From: an uncultured Eubacteriales bacterium
GTDB lineage: Bacteria > Bacillota > Clostridia > TANB77 > CAG-508
DNA: 49,409 nt
NCBI GenBank assembly: GCA_949288095.1
Contig: CASEIX010000059.1
Location: 1-49,409, forward strand
Direction: 5' to 3'
Part shown: positions 18,258-25,960 of the stretch, one piece after another
Layout: every line of letters begins with the position of its first letter
How positions within the stretch are numbered: the stretch's first letter is position 1
Made by a program: the position numbers and the translations under genes
Notes under the pieces: generated by a model
What the model was told of the DNA's origin: nothing
Database searches by the model: none
What the model saw: the letters and a program-made list of their open reading frames with translations, nothing else

Positions 18258-18286
18258 TTGACATATACCCATATGGGGTATATAAT
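18258..18286 (+). promoter_or_regulatory. Copper-operon promoter with CsoR operator
   Basis: Perfect TTGACA (18258-18263) and TATAAT (18281-18286) with a 17-base spacer filled by the palindrome ATACCC-ATATG-GGGTAT (18265-18281), the known CsoR operator form. CsoR bound there would block the promoter until Cu(I) arrives. Confidence 0.9.
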
Positions 18287-18306
18287 TTTCTGAGAGGTGA
18301 AGAAAA

Positions 18307-18606
18307 ATGAAAGAAAATTGTTGTACTTCTGAAAAGAAGACATATAGAGATGAAGAAGAAAAGAAACAATTAACGAAAAGACTAAATATTATTGAAGGAC
18401 AGATTAGAGGGATTAAACAAATGATACAAGATGACCGATATTGTGATGATGTTTTGACACAAATGCTAGCTGTAAATAAAGCTCTAGAAAGTCTAGAAAA
18501 TGTCATTTTAGAAAAACATTTAGAGAGATGTATAGCTAAACAAATAAAAGAGGGGCATACAGAAGTAACAGAAGAAATTATGAATCTGTTCAAAAAGATG
18601 AGATAA
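18307..18606 (+). CDS. csoR: Copper-sensing repressor CsoR
   Basis: CsoR/FrmR-family all-helical repressor that leaves DNA on binding Cu(I). The copper triad is present with family spacing: C46 (DRYCDDVL), H71 and C75 (LEKHLERC). RLNIIEGQIRGIKQMI is the family N-terminal helix. An extra Cys pair occurs at residues 5-6 near the N-terminus, which is not part of the canonical site. At 99 aa the length is normal. It is first in csoR-copZ-copA, and its own operator lies in the promoter spacer. Confidence 0.95.
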   Translation: MKENCCTSEKKTYRDEEEKKQLTKRLNIIEGQIRGIKQMIQDDRYCDDVLTQMLAVNKALESLENVILEKHLERCIAKQIKEGHTEVTEEIMNLFKKMR

Positions 18607-18677
18607 AAAGTAATTTATTTTTTCTTTTAAAAATAAAAATGTCTATATTCATAGCAAAGAAAGAAAAGGTGTTAAAT

Positions 18678-18887
18678 ATGAAAAAGGTGGAAATTAAAAT
18701 TGAAGGAATGCATTGTGAAGGATGTTCCAAACGATTAACAAAAGTATTAAGCAATGTTGAAGGTGCAAATACAGTGGAAGTTAGTTTAGAAAATAAATTA
18801 GCTGATATAGAATATGATGAAACAATTGCAAAATTAGAAGATTTTTACGAAGCAATTGAAGATGCTGGATTTAAAGTTGTAAAATAA
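18678..18887 (+). CDS. copZ: Copper chaperone CopZ (HMA domain)
   Basis: A small cytosolic heavy-metal-associated domain that carries Cu(I) to CopA. The site is GMHCEGC with C13 and C16. EVSLENKLADIEYDE and AIEDAGFKV complete the beta-alpha-beta-beta-alpha-beta fold. The start at 18678 (69 aa) is chosen over 18639 because AAAGGTG lies just before it and 69 aa is the usual length. It lies between csoR and copA, followed by the structured repeat. Confidence 0.94.
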   Translation: MKKVEIKIEGMHCEGCSKRLTKVLSNVEGANTVEVSLENKLADIEYDETIAKLEDFYEAIEDAGFKVVK

Positions 18888-18892
18888 GAAAA

Positions 18893-19039
18893 GCGTGCGT
18901 TAACGAAATCAAAGATTTCGACGCACAGATGTGAAGACTGCTACTCAGTACTTCACAAATATAAGAAGCTTAACCTTGTTGTATACGGAAAAATCTTATA
19001 TAGAGTCAAGATAAAAGCAGATTTTTCCTATACAATAAA
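18893..19039 (+). repeat. Structured dispersed repeat, copy 1 (between copZ and copA)
   Basis: About 147 bases that recur at 44734-44862. Three hairpins: A, GTGCGT-TAA-CGAAATC (18895-18910) with GATTTCGACGCAC (18914-18926), leaving TAA as a bulge; B, TGTGAAG...CTTCACA around 18930-18957; C, 18979-18995 with 19020-19035, a 16-bp stem with one bulged C. The single-stranded block between B and C (CTTCACAAATATA, TAACCTTG) is conserved between copies, while the loop of C differs. It lies inside the copper operon on the sense strand. A mobile palindromic repeat or a small RNA element are both possible; no terminal inverted repeats or open frame are seen. Confidence 0.8.
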
Positions 19040-19088
19040 AATACAATCAGAAATATAAGCAAAAATAATAAAGAGGGAGGAACATAGT

Positions 19089-21311
19089 TTGAAAAAAGTT
19101 TTCTTAAAAATAGATGGAATGACATGTAGTGCTTGTTCCAATGGATTAGAAAAATATTTAAACAAACAAGAAGGAATCAAACAAGCATCTGTCAATCTAG
19201 TTATGAATAATGCGAGTATTGAATATGATGAGAAATTATTAGATATCCCACAAATAGAAAAATTTGTCGAAAAAGCAGGATTTGAAAGTTTAGGGATTGA
19301 TAAATTAGAAAAAGAAAAAAAGAAAGCATCAAATGAAAAATATAAATTAATAAGTTTAACTATCTTAGCCATTTTAATTTTATATATTTCTATGGGTCAA
19401 ATGATAGGATTACCTATTTTTGAAATTTTGAATATGCATCATCATCCGATTTACTTTTCCATTGTGCAATTTATCTTATCGATTATTGCTATCTTTTTAG
19501 GAAAAGATATTATACGAAATGGATATAAAAATTTAGTGCATAAAACACCTAATATGGATACATTAGTCGGATTAGGTGTTATTAGTAGTTTATTATATAG
19601 TATGTATAATACCTATCAAATTTTTATAGGAAATGAGGAGGCAGTTCATCATTTATATTATGAATCAATTGTCATTATCCTCTTCTTTATCAAAATCGGA
19701 AAATATGTAGAAGGAAGAAATAAAGATAAAACCAAAGAAGCCATACAAAATTTAATGATGATAACACCAAATTTAGCGACTATTGAAAAAGACGGAAAAC
19801 AAAAGCAAGTAACCTTAGATGAAATTCAAAAAGGAGATATAGTGATTTGTAAACCAGGAGAAAAAATAGCGGTAGATGGTGAAATTATAGAAGGTATAAC
19901 ACATATTGATGAATCTTTTATCACAGGAGAAAGTGTTCCTGTAAAGAAAGCAATAGGAGATAAAGTCATTGCTGGAAGTATGAATTATGATGGTATGATA
20001 AAATACAAAGCAGAAAAAATTGGAAAAGAATCTACTGTATCAGAAATTGTCAGAATGGTTGTAGAAGCAACCAATACCAAAGCACTGATTGCAAAAATTG
20101 CAGATACCATTAGTGGATATTTTGTTCCTGCTATTATCTTAATTGCTATTATAGCAAGTATTGTGTGGGCAATCTTAGGAAAAGATATTGGCTTTATCAT
20201 TAATATCTTTATTACTGTATTAGTAGTAGCTTGTCCTTGTAGTTTAGGCTTAGCAACACCACTTGCGATTGTGATGGCTTCAGGATTAGCAAGTAGAAAA
20301 GGAATATTAGTAAAATCAAGTGAAGCCTTAGAAAATGCACATAAAATAAAAACAATTGTATTTGATAAAACAGGAACTTTAACAAAAGGACATTTAAGTA
20401 TATCTCAAATATTTAACTATTCTGACTTAAAAGAGGATGAAATCATAGAAGCAGTAGCCAATATAGAAAATCATTCAGAACATCCAATTGCAAGAGGAAT
20501 TGTAAAATATGCAGAAGAAAAAAATATATCCATGGACTCAAAAAAAGTTACAGATTTTAAAAATATTTCTGGATATGGAATACAAGCAAAATATAACGGA
20601 GTAAATTATCTTATAGGAAATAAAAAACTAATGTTAGAGAACAATGTTAATATTGATAAAACAATAAAAGAAAATGAAATCAATGATGATGAAATATTAG
20701 AAAATGATGGAAATAGTATCTTATTTGTAGCAAAAGAGCAGACTTTAATGGCTTTAATTGGTGTGAAAGATATTATAAAAGAAAATGCAAAAGAAGTGAT
20801 TGATAAATTAAAACAACAAAACATATCTCCTGTTATGCTAACAGGAGATAATGAAAAAACAGCAAAAGCAATCGGAGAGACAATTGGAATTGAAAAGGTC
20901 ATTGCAGGTGTTGTACCAAAACAAAAGGCAGAAGAAATAACAAAACTAAAGGAAAATGGATTCGTCATGATGTGTGGAGATGGCATTAATGATAGCATTA
21001 GTTTAGTAAAAGCTGATATTGGTGTTTCTGTTGGAAGTGGTACAGATATTGCCATGGATAGTAGTGACGTTGTTTTAATGAAGGATAATTTAGATAAAAT
21101 TAATGACTTGATACAAATTAGCAAAAAGACAATGCGTATTATTAAACAAAACCTATTTTGGGCATTTTTCTATAATATTTGTATGATACCAATTGCAACA
21201 GGAGTATTAATTCCATTAGGGATAACCATGAATCCTATGTTTGCAGCTTTTAGTATGACGATTAGTAGTGTTACAGTTACATTAAATAGCTTACGATTAA
21301 AGAAAATATAA
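19089..21311 (+). CDS. copA: Cu(I)-exporting P-type ATPase CopA
   Basis: P1B-1 ATPase that pumps Cu(I) out. One N-terminal HMA domain (GMTCSAC, C13/C16); the transmembrane metal site CPC at 382-384 (VVACPCSLGLATP); phosphorylation site DKTGT with D426; HP motif in NHSEHPIARG; hinge GDGINDSISLV, where most members have NDAPAL. TGES is in the actuator domain. At 740 aa with one HMA it is normal. The start is TTG at 19089 with GAGGGAGG 8 bases upstream. It is last in the copper operon. Confidence 0.97.
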   Translation: MKKVFLKIDGMTCSACSNGLEKYLNKQEGIKQASVNLVMNNASIEYDEKLLDIPQIEKFVEKAGFESLGIDKLEKEKKKASNEKYKLISLTILAILILYISMGQMIGLPIFEILNMHHHPIYFSIVQFILSIIAIFLGKDIIRNGYKNLVHKTPNMDTLVGLGVISSLLYSMYNTYQIFIGNEEAVHHLYYESIVIILFFIKIGKYVEGRNKDKTKEAIQNLMMITPNLATIEKDGKQKQVTLDEIQKGDIVICKPGEKIAVDGEIIEGITHIDESFITGESVPVKKAIGDKVIAGSMNYDGMIKYKAEKIGKESTVSEIVRMVVEATNTKALIAKIADTISGYFVPAIILIAIIASIVWAILGKDIGFIINIFITVLVVACPCSLGLATPLAIVMASGLASRKGILVKSSEALENAHKIKTIVFDKTGTLTKGHLSISQIFNYSDLKEDEIIEAVANIENHSEHPIARGIVKYAEEKNISMDSKKVTDFKNISGYGIQAKYNGVNYLIGNKKLMLENNVNIDKTIKENEINDDEILENDGNSILFVAKEQTLMALIGVKDIIKENAKEVIDKLKQQNISPVMLTGDNEKTAKAIGETIGIEKVIAGVVPKQKAEEITKLKENGFVMMCGDGINDSISLVKADIGVSVGSGTDIAMDSSDVVLMKDNLDKINDLIQISKKTMRIIKQNLFWAFFYNICMIPIATGVLIPLGITMNPMFAAFSMTISSVTVTLNSLRLKKI

Positions 21312-21316
21312 AAGAT

Positions 21317-21340
21317 AAGACCTCTTCTAAAAGAGGTCTT
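21317..21340 (+). terminator. Hairpin after copA
   Basis: A 10-bp perfect stem AAGACCTCTT/AAGAGGTCTT with loop CTAA, directly after the copA stop. The tail is A-rich, and an AAAACGTCTT-like unit is repeated behind it. Confidence 0.65.
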
Positions 21341-21361
21341 AAAACGTCTTAAAACGAAATA

Positions 21362-21392
21362 ATTACATTTAATATATAAAATTAAATGTAAT
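21362..21392. repeat. 12-bp perfect inverted repeat
   Basis: ATTACATTTAAT (21362-21373) and its exact complement (21381-21392) with a 7-base A/T loop. It lies between the copA hairpin and the promoter of the next gene; it could be an operator or a weak bidirectional terminator. Confidence 0.5.
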
Positions 21393-21460
21393 GATAGTAT
21401 ATGTAGAATAAAGATAATTATACACAAAACTAATAAAATTTATGAAAAACTAAATACATA

Positions 21461-21489
21461 TTACAAAATACATGATATACTGTTATAAG
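21461..21489 (+). promoter_or_regulatory. Promoter for the papain-like enzyme gene
   Basis: TTACAA (21461-21466), 17-base spacer, TATAAG (21484-21489), 22 bases before the start at 21511. Confidence 0.55.
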
Positions 21490-21510
21490 ATAAAATAAAG
21501 GAGAAATATC

Positions 21511-22098
21511 ATGCAAAAGATATATATAGCTTTAACACACACAGGAACACTACTTTCAAGGATTATCAGAAAATGGACAAAAGATGAATTTACACATGTT
21601 TCGATTGCCTTAGATGAGGATTTAAATCAAATGTATAGTTTTGGAAGACTAAATCCATATAATCCTTTTTGGGGAGGATTTGTACAAGAAGGAATTCATA
21701 CAGGAACATTTAAGAGATTTAAAAAAACAGAGGCATTTATTTATTCTTTAGATATAACACAAGAACAATATATCATGGTAAAAAACGAAATTAAAAGAAT
21801 AGAAGAACATAAAACAGAATATTATTTTAATGTATTAGGATTATTGGCTGTGGGATTTCATAAAAAAATTCAACCAAATCATTCTTTTTATTGTGCTGAA
21901 TTTGTAAAATATATTTTAGAATCAGCAGAAATACCAATTAATTTACCAACAATTGTAAGACCTGAGGATTTTAAATTCATAAAAGATTATACAATTATAT
22001 ATAGTGGGAAACTGAAAAAATACAATAAGGAGAAAAAAAGAGAATATATTATGAAATGTATAGAAATGTGTACCAAAAAGAAGAAAGAAGCAATATAG
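21511..22098 (+). CDS. Permuted papain-like enzyme (YiiX/YaeF, NlpC/P60-like)
   Basis: A circularly permuted NlpC/P60 cysteine-peptidase fold: the histidine is in FTHVSIALDE (residues ~28-37) and the cysteine in FYCAEFVKYILES (residues ~128-140), the order expected for the YiiX-type permuted class. No signal peptide is seen, so it is probably cytosolic; a lipid or peptide amidase role is family inference. At 195 aa, with a lysine-rich tail. AAAGGAG precedes the ATG. The membrane-anchored gene follows 66 bases later. Confidence 0.78.
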   Translation: MQKIYIALTHTGTLLSRIIRKWTKDEFTHVSIALDEDLNQMYSFGRLNPYNPFWGGFVQEGIHTGTFKRFKKTEAFIYSLDITQEQYIMVKNEIKRIEEHKTEYYFNVLGLLAVGFHKKIQPNHSFYCAEFVKYILESAEIPINLPTIVRPEDFKFIKDYTIIYSGKLKKYNKEKKREYIMKCIEMCTKKKKEAI

Positions 22099-22164
22099 TT
22101 AGATTGCAGTATAGTTATCTTATTGATAAACTAATAACATATTTGAAAATAGGGGGAATTAAAT

Positions 22165-22863
22165 ATGAAAAAAGCAATTATTGGAGTCATTATAGCCATT
22201 GTATTAGTGGCTGTTGTAGGCATTGGAATTTTAGTAGTAAATGATTTTAGACAAGAGGATATTTTAAGACAAGAAATGTTAGAATTTGAAAATCTAACAC
22301 GTGCAGAAAATATTGACTTAGATCAAATAGACCAAAAAATACGAGAGATTAAAACAACAGGAGATTATGGTGTTTTAGAAAAGGCAATGAAGGACTATTT
22401 AGCAGATGTTGTAAATGCTTCTGTTAGTATTGCAAATGTATTAAATGATGAAAGAATCATAAATGCATTAACACCTGAAAATTATGTAGAAGATGGACCA
22501 GATTTCGTTCAAACGAAACAATTTTTAGAAGAAGCGAAAGGAGAGATTGAACAATATAAAGAAGAAGTACTAACATTATTAACAAATGAAGGTGCTATGA
22601 CATATATTGAAGATAAAAATTTAGATCAATATTATATTGACTTATATAAAGAAATTGCTTTATCAGAAGATACTGCAATAGAAGAAAATAATGCAGAATT
22701 AGAAAATTCTTTAGATGAAGCAATGAGAATATTAGATGCAGAAACACAAATCATTAATTTCCTTTCAGAAAATAAAGATGGTTGGGAAATGCAAGGAGAA
22801 AATATTGTATTTAGTAGTGAAGAACTACAAAATCAATATAATGAATACATTAGCCAAATATAA
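22165..22863 (+). CDS. Membrane-anchored hypothetical protein
   Basis: I do not recognise the family. Residues ~3-25 (AIIGVIIAIVLVAVVGIGIL) form one membrane helix or uncleaved signal. The remaining ~200 residues are acidic and helical, with charged heptad-like stretches (EFENLTRAENIDLDQIDQKI, EEAKGEIEQYKEEVLTLL), probably outside the cell. No Cys for lipidation. At 232 aa, with GGGGG before the ATG. A clean terminator follows, so it is likely co-transcribed with the papain-like gene. Confidence 0.8.
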   Translation: MKKAIIGVIIAIVLVAVVGIGILVVNDFRQEDILRQEMLEFENLTRAENIDLDQIDQKIREIKTTGDYGVLEKAMKDYLADVVNASVSIANVLNDERIINALTPENYVEDGPDFVQTKQFLEEAKGEIEQYKEEVLTLLTNEGAMTYIEDKNLDQYYIDLYKEIALSEDTAIEENNAELENSLDEAMRILDAETQIINFLSENKDGWEMQGENIVFSSEELQNQYNEYISQI

Positions 22864-22875
22864 TGATTGATATGA

Positions 22876-22904
22876 GACAGTACCTTTAACAGGTACTGTC
22901 TTTT
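22876..22904 (+). terminator. Terminator after the membrane-anchored gene
   Basis: Perfect 10-bp stem (22876-22885/22891-22900), loop TTAAC, tail TTTTCT. Confidence 0.85.
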
Positions 22905-23051
22905 CTATACTACAAAAAAATAATGTTATACAGAAAAAATATTTTATAAAGCTTATTATTATTCTTTAACCAAAAAACAACATTGCATTTCATTTATAAT
23001 TTTGATATGATTATCCATAATAAAAGTAGGAAAATCAAAAAGGAGGAAATT

Positions 23052-23606
23052 ATGACAGAAAAAGAAAAGAGAGACAAAGGAGAACTATATAATTTAGCTA
23101 ATGATGAAGAACTTATATTAGAAATAAGAAACTGTAAAAAATTGTGTTATGAATATAACCATATAAGTCCAGATAAAATGGAAGAAAGAAAAGAATTTAT
23201 TAAAAAAATATTGGGAAGTACAGGAGATAATTTGCAAGTAGAATCTAATTTCTATTGTGATTATGGATATAATACACATGTAGGAGAGAACTTCTATGTC
23301 AACCATAATTGCGTGATATTAGATGTTGAAAAAGTAGAATTTGGAGATAATGTATTTATTGGACCGAATTGTGGATTTTATACAGCAGGACATCCATTAG
23401 ATATAGAAACAAGAAATCAAGGATTAGAATTCGGAAAACCAATTAAAGTAGGAAATAATGTATGGATTGGTGGAAATGTGGTTGTATTACCAGGCGTGAC
23501 CATAGGAGATAATGTAACAATAGGAGCAGGAAGTGTTGTTACAAAAGATATTCCATCAAACACAGTGGCACATGGGAATCCATGTAGAGTAATTAAAAAT
23601 ATATAA
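23052..23606 (+). CDS. Maltose/galactoside-type sugar O-acetyltransferase
   Basis: Left-handed beta-helix acetyltransferase of the Maa/LacA type, acetylating sugars with acetyl-CoA. N-terminal Mac domain helices (LYNLANDEELILEIRNC) precede hexapeptide repeats. The catalytic-site region reads FYTAGHPLDIETRNQG, with the catalytic histidine in AGHP, then VWIGGNVVVLPGVTIGDNV and IGAGSVVTKDIP. At 184 aa it is typical. AGGAGG supports ATG 23052 over an upstream in-frame ATG at 22983. It is followed by its own terminator. Confidence 0.93.
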   Translation: MTEKEKRDKGELYNLANDEELILEIRNCKKLCYEYNHISPDKMEERKEFIKKILGSTGDNLQVESNFYCDYGYNTHVGENFYVNHNCVILDVEKVEFGDNVFIGPNCGFYTAGHPLDIETRNQGLEFGKPIKVGNNVWIGGNVVVLPGVTIGDNVTIGAGSVVTKDIPSNTVAHGNPCRVIKNI

Positions 23607-23626
23607 AAAAATAAAATTTAAAATGT

Positions 23627-23656
23627 AAAATCACTGATAAATTCAGTGATTTTATT
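23627..23656 (+). terminator. Terminator after the O-acetyltransferase
   Basis: Perfect 11-bp stem AAAATCACTGA/TCAGTGATTTT with a 5-nt loop and T-rich tail. Confidence 0.85.
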
Positions 23657-23710
23657 TTACAATCCATAAAAAACGATATATAATGAAAACAGAAAAAGGA
23701 GGCAGGCGCT

Positions 23711-24364
23711 ATGAAAGAAAGAAAAGTTTCTACCATTTATAAACTGCTTGTTATTTTAAGCCTTCTTACGGGAATATTTCTAAATCTTGCAAATACAACG
23801 TCAGTAACTGCTATGCTATCATATTACACATTACAAAGTAATATTATCTGCTTGGTGATGTTTGTAGGGATAATGGTTACAATTGTCCTACATAAAGATT
23901 ATCGGACAAGCAGTATATACTATTTGTTAAAAGGTGGTATAGTAGTTTCCATATTAGTAACGGCAATCACTTATCAAGTTGCTTTGGTTCCCAATAATTT
24001 TAATATGGATGTAGCATATACAACAAATACAGACAGAATCTGGGCAAATTTGTTTGTACATGTGATTTCTCCAGCTATGGTTGTAGGGGATTACATCTTG
24101 TTTGACACAAAGGGAAATTTCAAATATTACTATCCATTCATTTGGTTATTTATTCCTTTAAATTATGTGTTGTATGTGTATACATATAGCGCGAGAGGAG
24201 GAAGATTTTATGGGATAGGTGGTTCGAGAGAATTTGCCTATATTTTCTTAGATTATAACCAGATAGGATATGGAGGTGTCTTGAAAGCAATGGGAGTGAT
24301 TGTCCTTGCTATTTTGCTAGTTTCATATTTATTAGTATTTCTGGATAGAAAAAAACACAAGTAG
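23711..24364 (+). CDS. Pr6Pr-type integral membrane protein
   Basis: Six to seven hydrophobic helices with the Pr6Pr-family look: STIYKLLVILSLLTGIFLNL, LQSNIICLVMFVGIMVTIVL, a conserved LFVHVISPAMVVGDYILFD (H and D within membrane borders), and YYPFIWLFIPLNYVLYVYTY. At 217 aa. GGAGGCAGGCGCT precedes the ATG. Family members are found across Firmicutes and Actinobacteria without assigned activity. The codons are less A/T-biased than in the neighbours, which may mean recent transfer. It is a single-gene unit between a terminator and the 24.4-kb leader. Confidence 0.75.
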   Translation: MKERKVSTIYKLLVILSLLTGIFLNLANTTSVTAMLSYYTLQSNIICLVMFVGIMVTIVLHKDYRTSSIYYLLKGGIVVSILVTAITYQVALVPNNFNMDVAYTTNTDRIWANLFVHVISPAMVVGDYILFDTKGNFKYYYPFIWLFIPLNYVLYVYTYSARGGRFYGIGGSREFAYIFLDYNQIGYGGVLKAMGVIVLAILLVSYLLVFLDRKKHK

Positions 24365-24441
24365 TTTGATAAGGAGAACGGGTAAGGAGAGTTTCTTGCC
24401 TGTTTTTCTTTTTACTGGAACGAGAGATTTACATAAAGCAT

Positions 24442-24470
24442 TTGACAAACAAAAGATACTATGATAAAAT
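24442..24470 (+). promoter_or_regulatory. Promoter of the 24.5-kb leader
   Basis: TTGACA (24442-24447), 17-base spacer, TAAAAT (24465-24470). Transcription would begin near 24477, at the front of the structured leader. Confidence 0.75.
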
Positions 24471-24476
24471 AATAAA

Positions 24477-24602
24477 ACATTAAGAGCATACCTAGAGGAA
24501 ACTTGAGCGGTATGAAGTAACCAATAGGTTATTACACAGAAAGCAGGAAATTTACCTTGCTGGAGGAGTCTTAATACAAAGATTTCTTTAGCAAGGTTTT
24601 TT
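24477..24602 (+). promoter_or_regulatory. Switch-like leader RNA, class unassigned
   Basis: A ~125-base leader before a 97-aa gene. CATACC 24487-24492 pairs with GGTATG 24509-24514 across a 16-base loop; TAACC 24518-24522 pairs with GGTTA 24527-24531. CCTTGCT (24555-24561) can pair either with AGCAGG just upstream (24542-24547) or with AGCAAGG (24590-24596), the latter followed by TTTTTT. That is the alternative antiterminator/terminator layout of a riboswitch or attenuator. I compared it by eye with the T-box, SAM, TPP, FMN, lysine, purine, glycine, c-di-GMP, ykkC and THF consensus and saw no match. Confidence 0.6.
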
Positions 24603-24629
24603 GTATATTAAAATAAAGGGGAAATATTT

Positions 24630-24923
24630 ATGGAAAATGTAGATAAAATATTAAAAACATATTATAATCAGTATGAAGAAGAAAACAGATTCAAAAAATC
24701 AAATCATAATAGATTAGAATTTATTACAACAACGAAAAATACAAATACGATTTGTTTACATGAAGTAGCAACAGATGGTATTGCGCAAGCGATGCAAATG
24801 TATATTGACCATTTATCAGAAGAAGAATTTGAAGAATGGATTAAATATCATTTAGCAACATGTGAAAGAAAGGATTTAATGGGATATAGTACTCATGTAT
24901 TACATATATGCCAAAAGAAATAA
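24630..24923 (+). CDS. Small hypothetical protein behind the switch-like leader
   Basis: A 97-aa soluble protein of unknown family. It is mixed alpha/beta with two conserved-looking segments: TICLHEVATDGIAQAMQMYI and EEFEEWIKYHLATCERKDL, and a C-terminal LGYSTHVLHICQK-like stretch with His and Cys. GGGGAAAT precedes the ATG. It is the first gene behind the leader and 22 bases before the LD-carboxypeptidase, so the leader's ligand, if any, probably relates to this pair. The function cannot be read from the sequence. Confidence 0.75.
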   Translation: MENVDKILKTYYNQYEEENRFKKSNHNRLEFITTTKNTNTICLHEVATDGIAQAMQMYIDHLSEEEFEEWIKYHLATCERKDLMGYSTHVLHICQKK

Positions 24924-24945
24924 ATATATAAAGGAGGAATTTTTT

Positions 24946-25947
24946 ATGAAAAAAATCATACCAGAAAAATTAAAGAAAGGTGATGAAATTCGAGTGATTG
25001 CACCTTCTAGAAGTATGAAAATTTTAGGAAAAGACTGTATAGAACTTGCAACAAAACGTTTAGAAGAGGAAGGATTTAAGGTTACATTTGCAGAACATGT
25101 GATGGATTCTTTTGATGATGAATATAATTGTGCAAAAATAGAAGATAGAGTAAAAGATTTAGAAGAAGCTTTTAAAGACAAAAATGTAAAAGCTATATTA
25201 ACCGTAATTGGTGGATATAATTCTAATCAATTATTAAAATATATAGACTATGATGTAATAAAAGAAAATCCTAAAATCTTGTGTGGATATTCAGATATTA
25301 CTGCTTTATTAGATTCCATCTATGCCAAAACAGGATTGGTAACCTATTATGGACCACATTATTCAAGCTTTGGTATGAAAAAAGGATTTGAATATACTTT
25401 AGAATATTTTAGAAAAATGTTCATAGAAGAAAATGAAGAAATTGATGTATTACCATCTAAAGAATGGAGTGATGATGCTTGGTTTATTGACCAAGAAAAT
25501 AGAGGATTTTTTGAAAACAAAGGTTATTTAACTATTAATGAAGGAAAAGCAGAAGGAGAAATTGTTGGTGGTAACCTATGCACATTAAATCTATTACAAG
25601 GTACAGAATATATGCCAGATGTAGAAAATAAAATATTATTTTTAGAAGATGATGGAATGGCAGGTAATACTTTTTTAATGGAATTTGATAGAAATTTACA
25701 ATCTTTATTACATACATTAAAAACTGTAAAAGGAATTGTAATTGGAAGAGCACAGAAAAACTGCAACATGACAGATGAAAAATGGATAAAATTAATCAAA
25801 AATAAAGCAGAATTAAATGGTATACCTGTGATAGCTAATGTAGATTTTGGACATACAACACCAATTTGCACATTTCCAATTGGAGGATATGCAAAAATAG
25901 AAGCTAAAGATGGAAAAGCAAGTATACAAATACGAAATCAAAAATAA
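24946..25947 (+). CDS. LD-carboxypeptidase family (S66, MccF-like)
   Basis: S66 serine peptidase. The family includes cytosolic LD-carboxypeptidases that trim tetrapeptides in murein recycling, and MccF, which inactivates microcin C. The nucleophile is Ser116 in CGYSDITAL; Glu lies in EIVGGNLCTLNLLQGTEY, and His in DFGHTTPICTFPIGG near the C-terminus. At 333 aa, no signal peptide. AAAGGAGG supports ATG 24946. The long insertion (EEIDVLPSKEWSDDAWFIDQ) and lack of export are closer to MccF-type members, so self-immunity or peptide-nucleotide hydrolysis is an alternative to recycling. Confidence 0.9.
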   Translation: MKKIIPEKLKKGDEIRVIAPSRSMKILGKDCIELATKRLEEEGFKVTFAEHVMDSFDDEYNCAKIEDRVKDLEEAFKDKNVKAILTVIGGYNSNQLLKYIDYDVIKENPKILCGYSDITALLDSIYAKTGLVTYYGPHYSSFGMKKGFEYTLEYFRKMFIEENEEIDVLPSKEWSDDAWFIDQENRGFFENKGYLTINEGKAEGEIVGGNLCTLNLLQGTEYMPDVENKILFLEDDGMAGNTFLMEFDRNLQSLLHTLKTVKGIVIGRAQKNCNMTDEKWIKLIKNKAELNGIPVIANVDFGHTTPICTFPIGGYAKIEAKDGKASIQIRNQK

Positions 25948-25960
25948 AGTAGGTGAGAGA

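Noticed and set aside
18893-19039. Insertion sequence at the dispersed repeat
   Set aside because: No transposase frame, no terminal inverted repeats and no target duplication seen; a non-coding structured repeat fits better.
20606-21124. 172-residue reverse-strand frame in copA
   Set aside because: Shadow of a conserved ATPase domain; its Ser/Phe/Ile-rich translation is typical of antisense reading in AT-rich genes.
22056-22244. Short frame joining two genes at 22.1 kb
   Set aside because: Overlaps the start of the membrane-anchored gene, which has its own good RBS.
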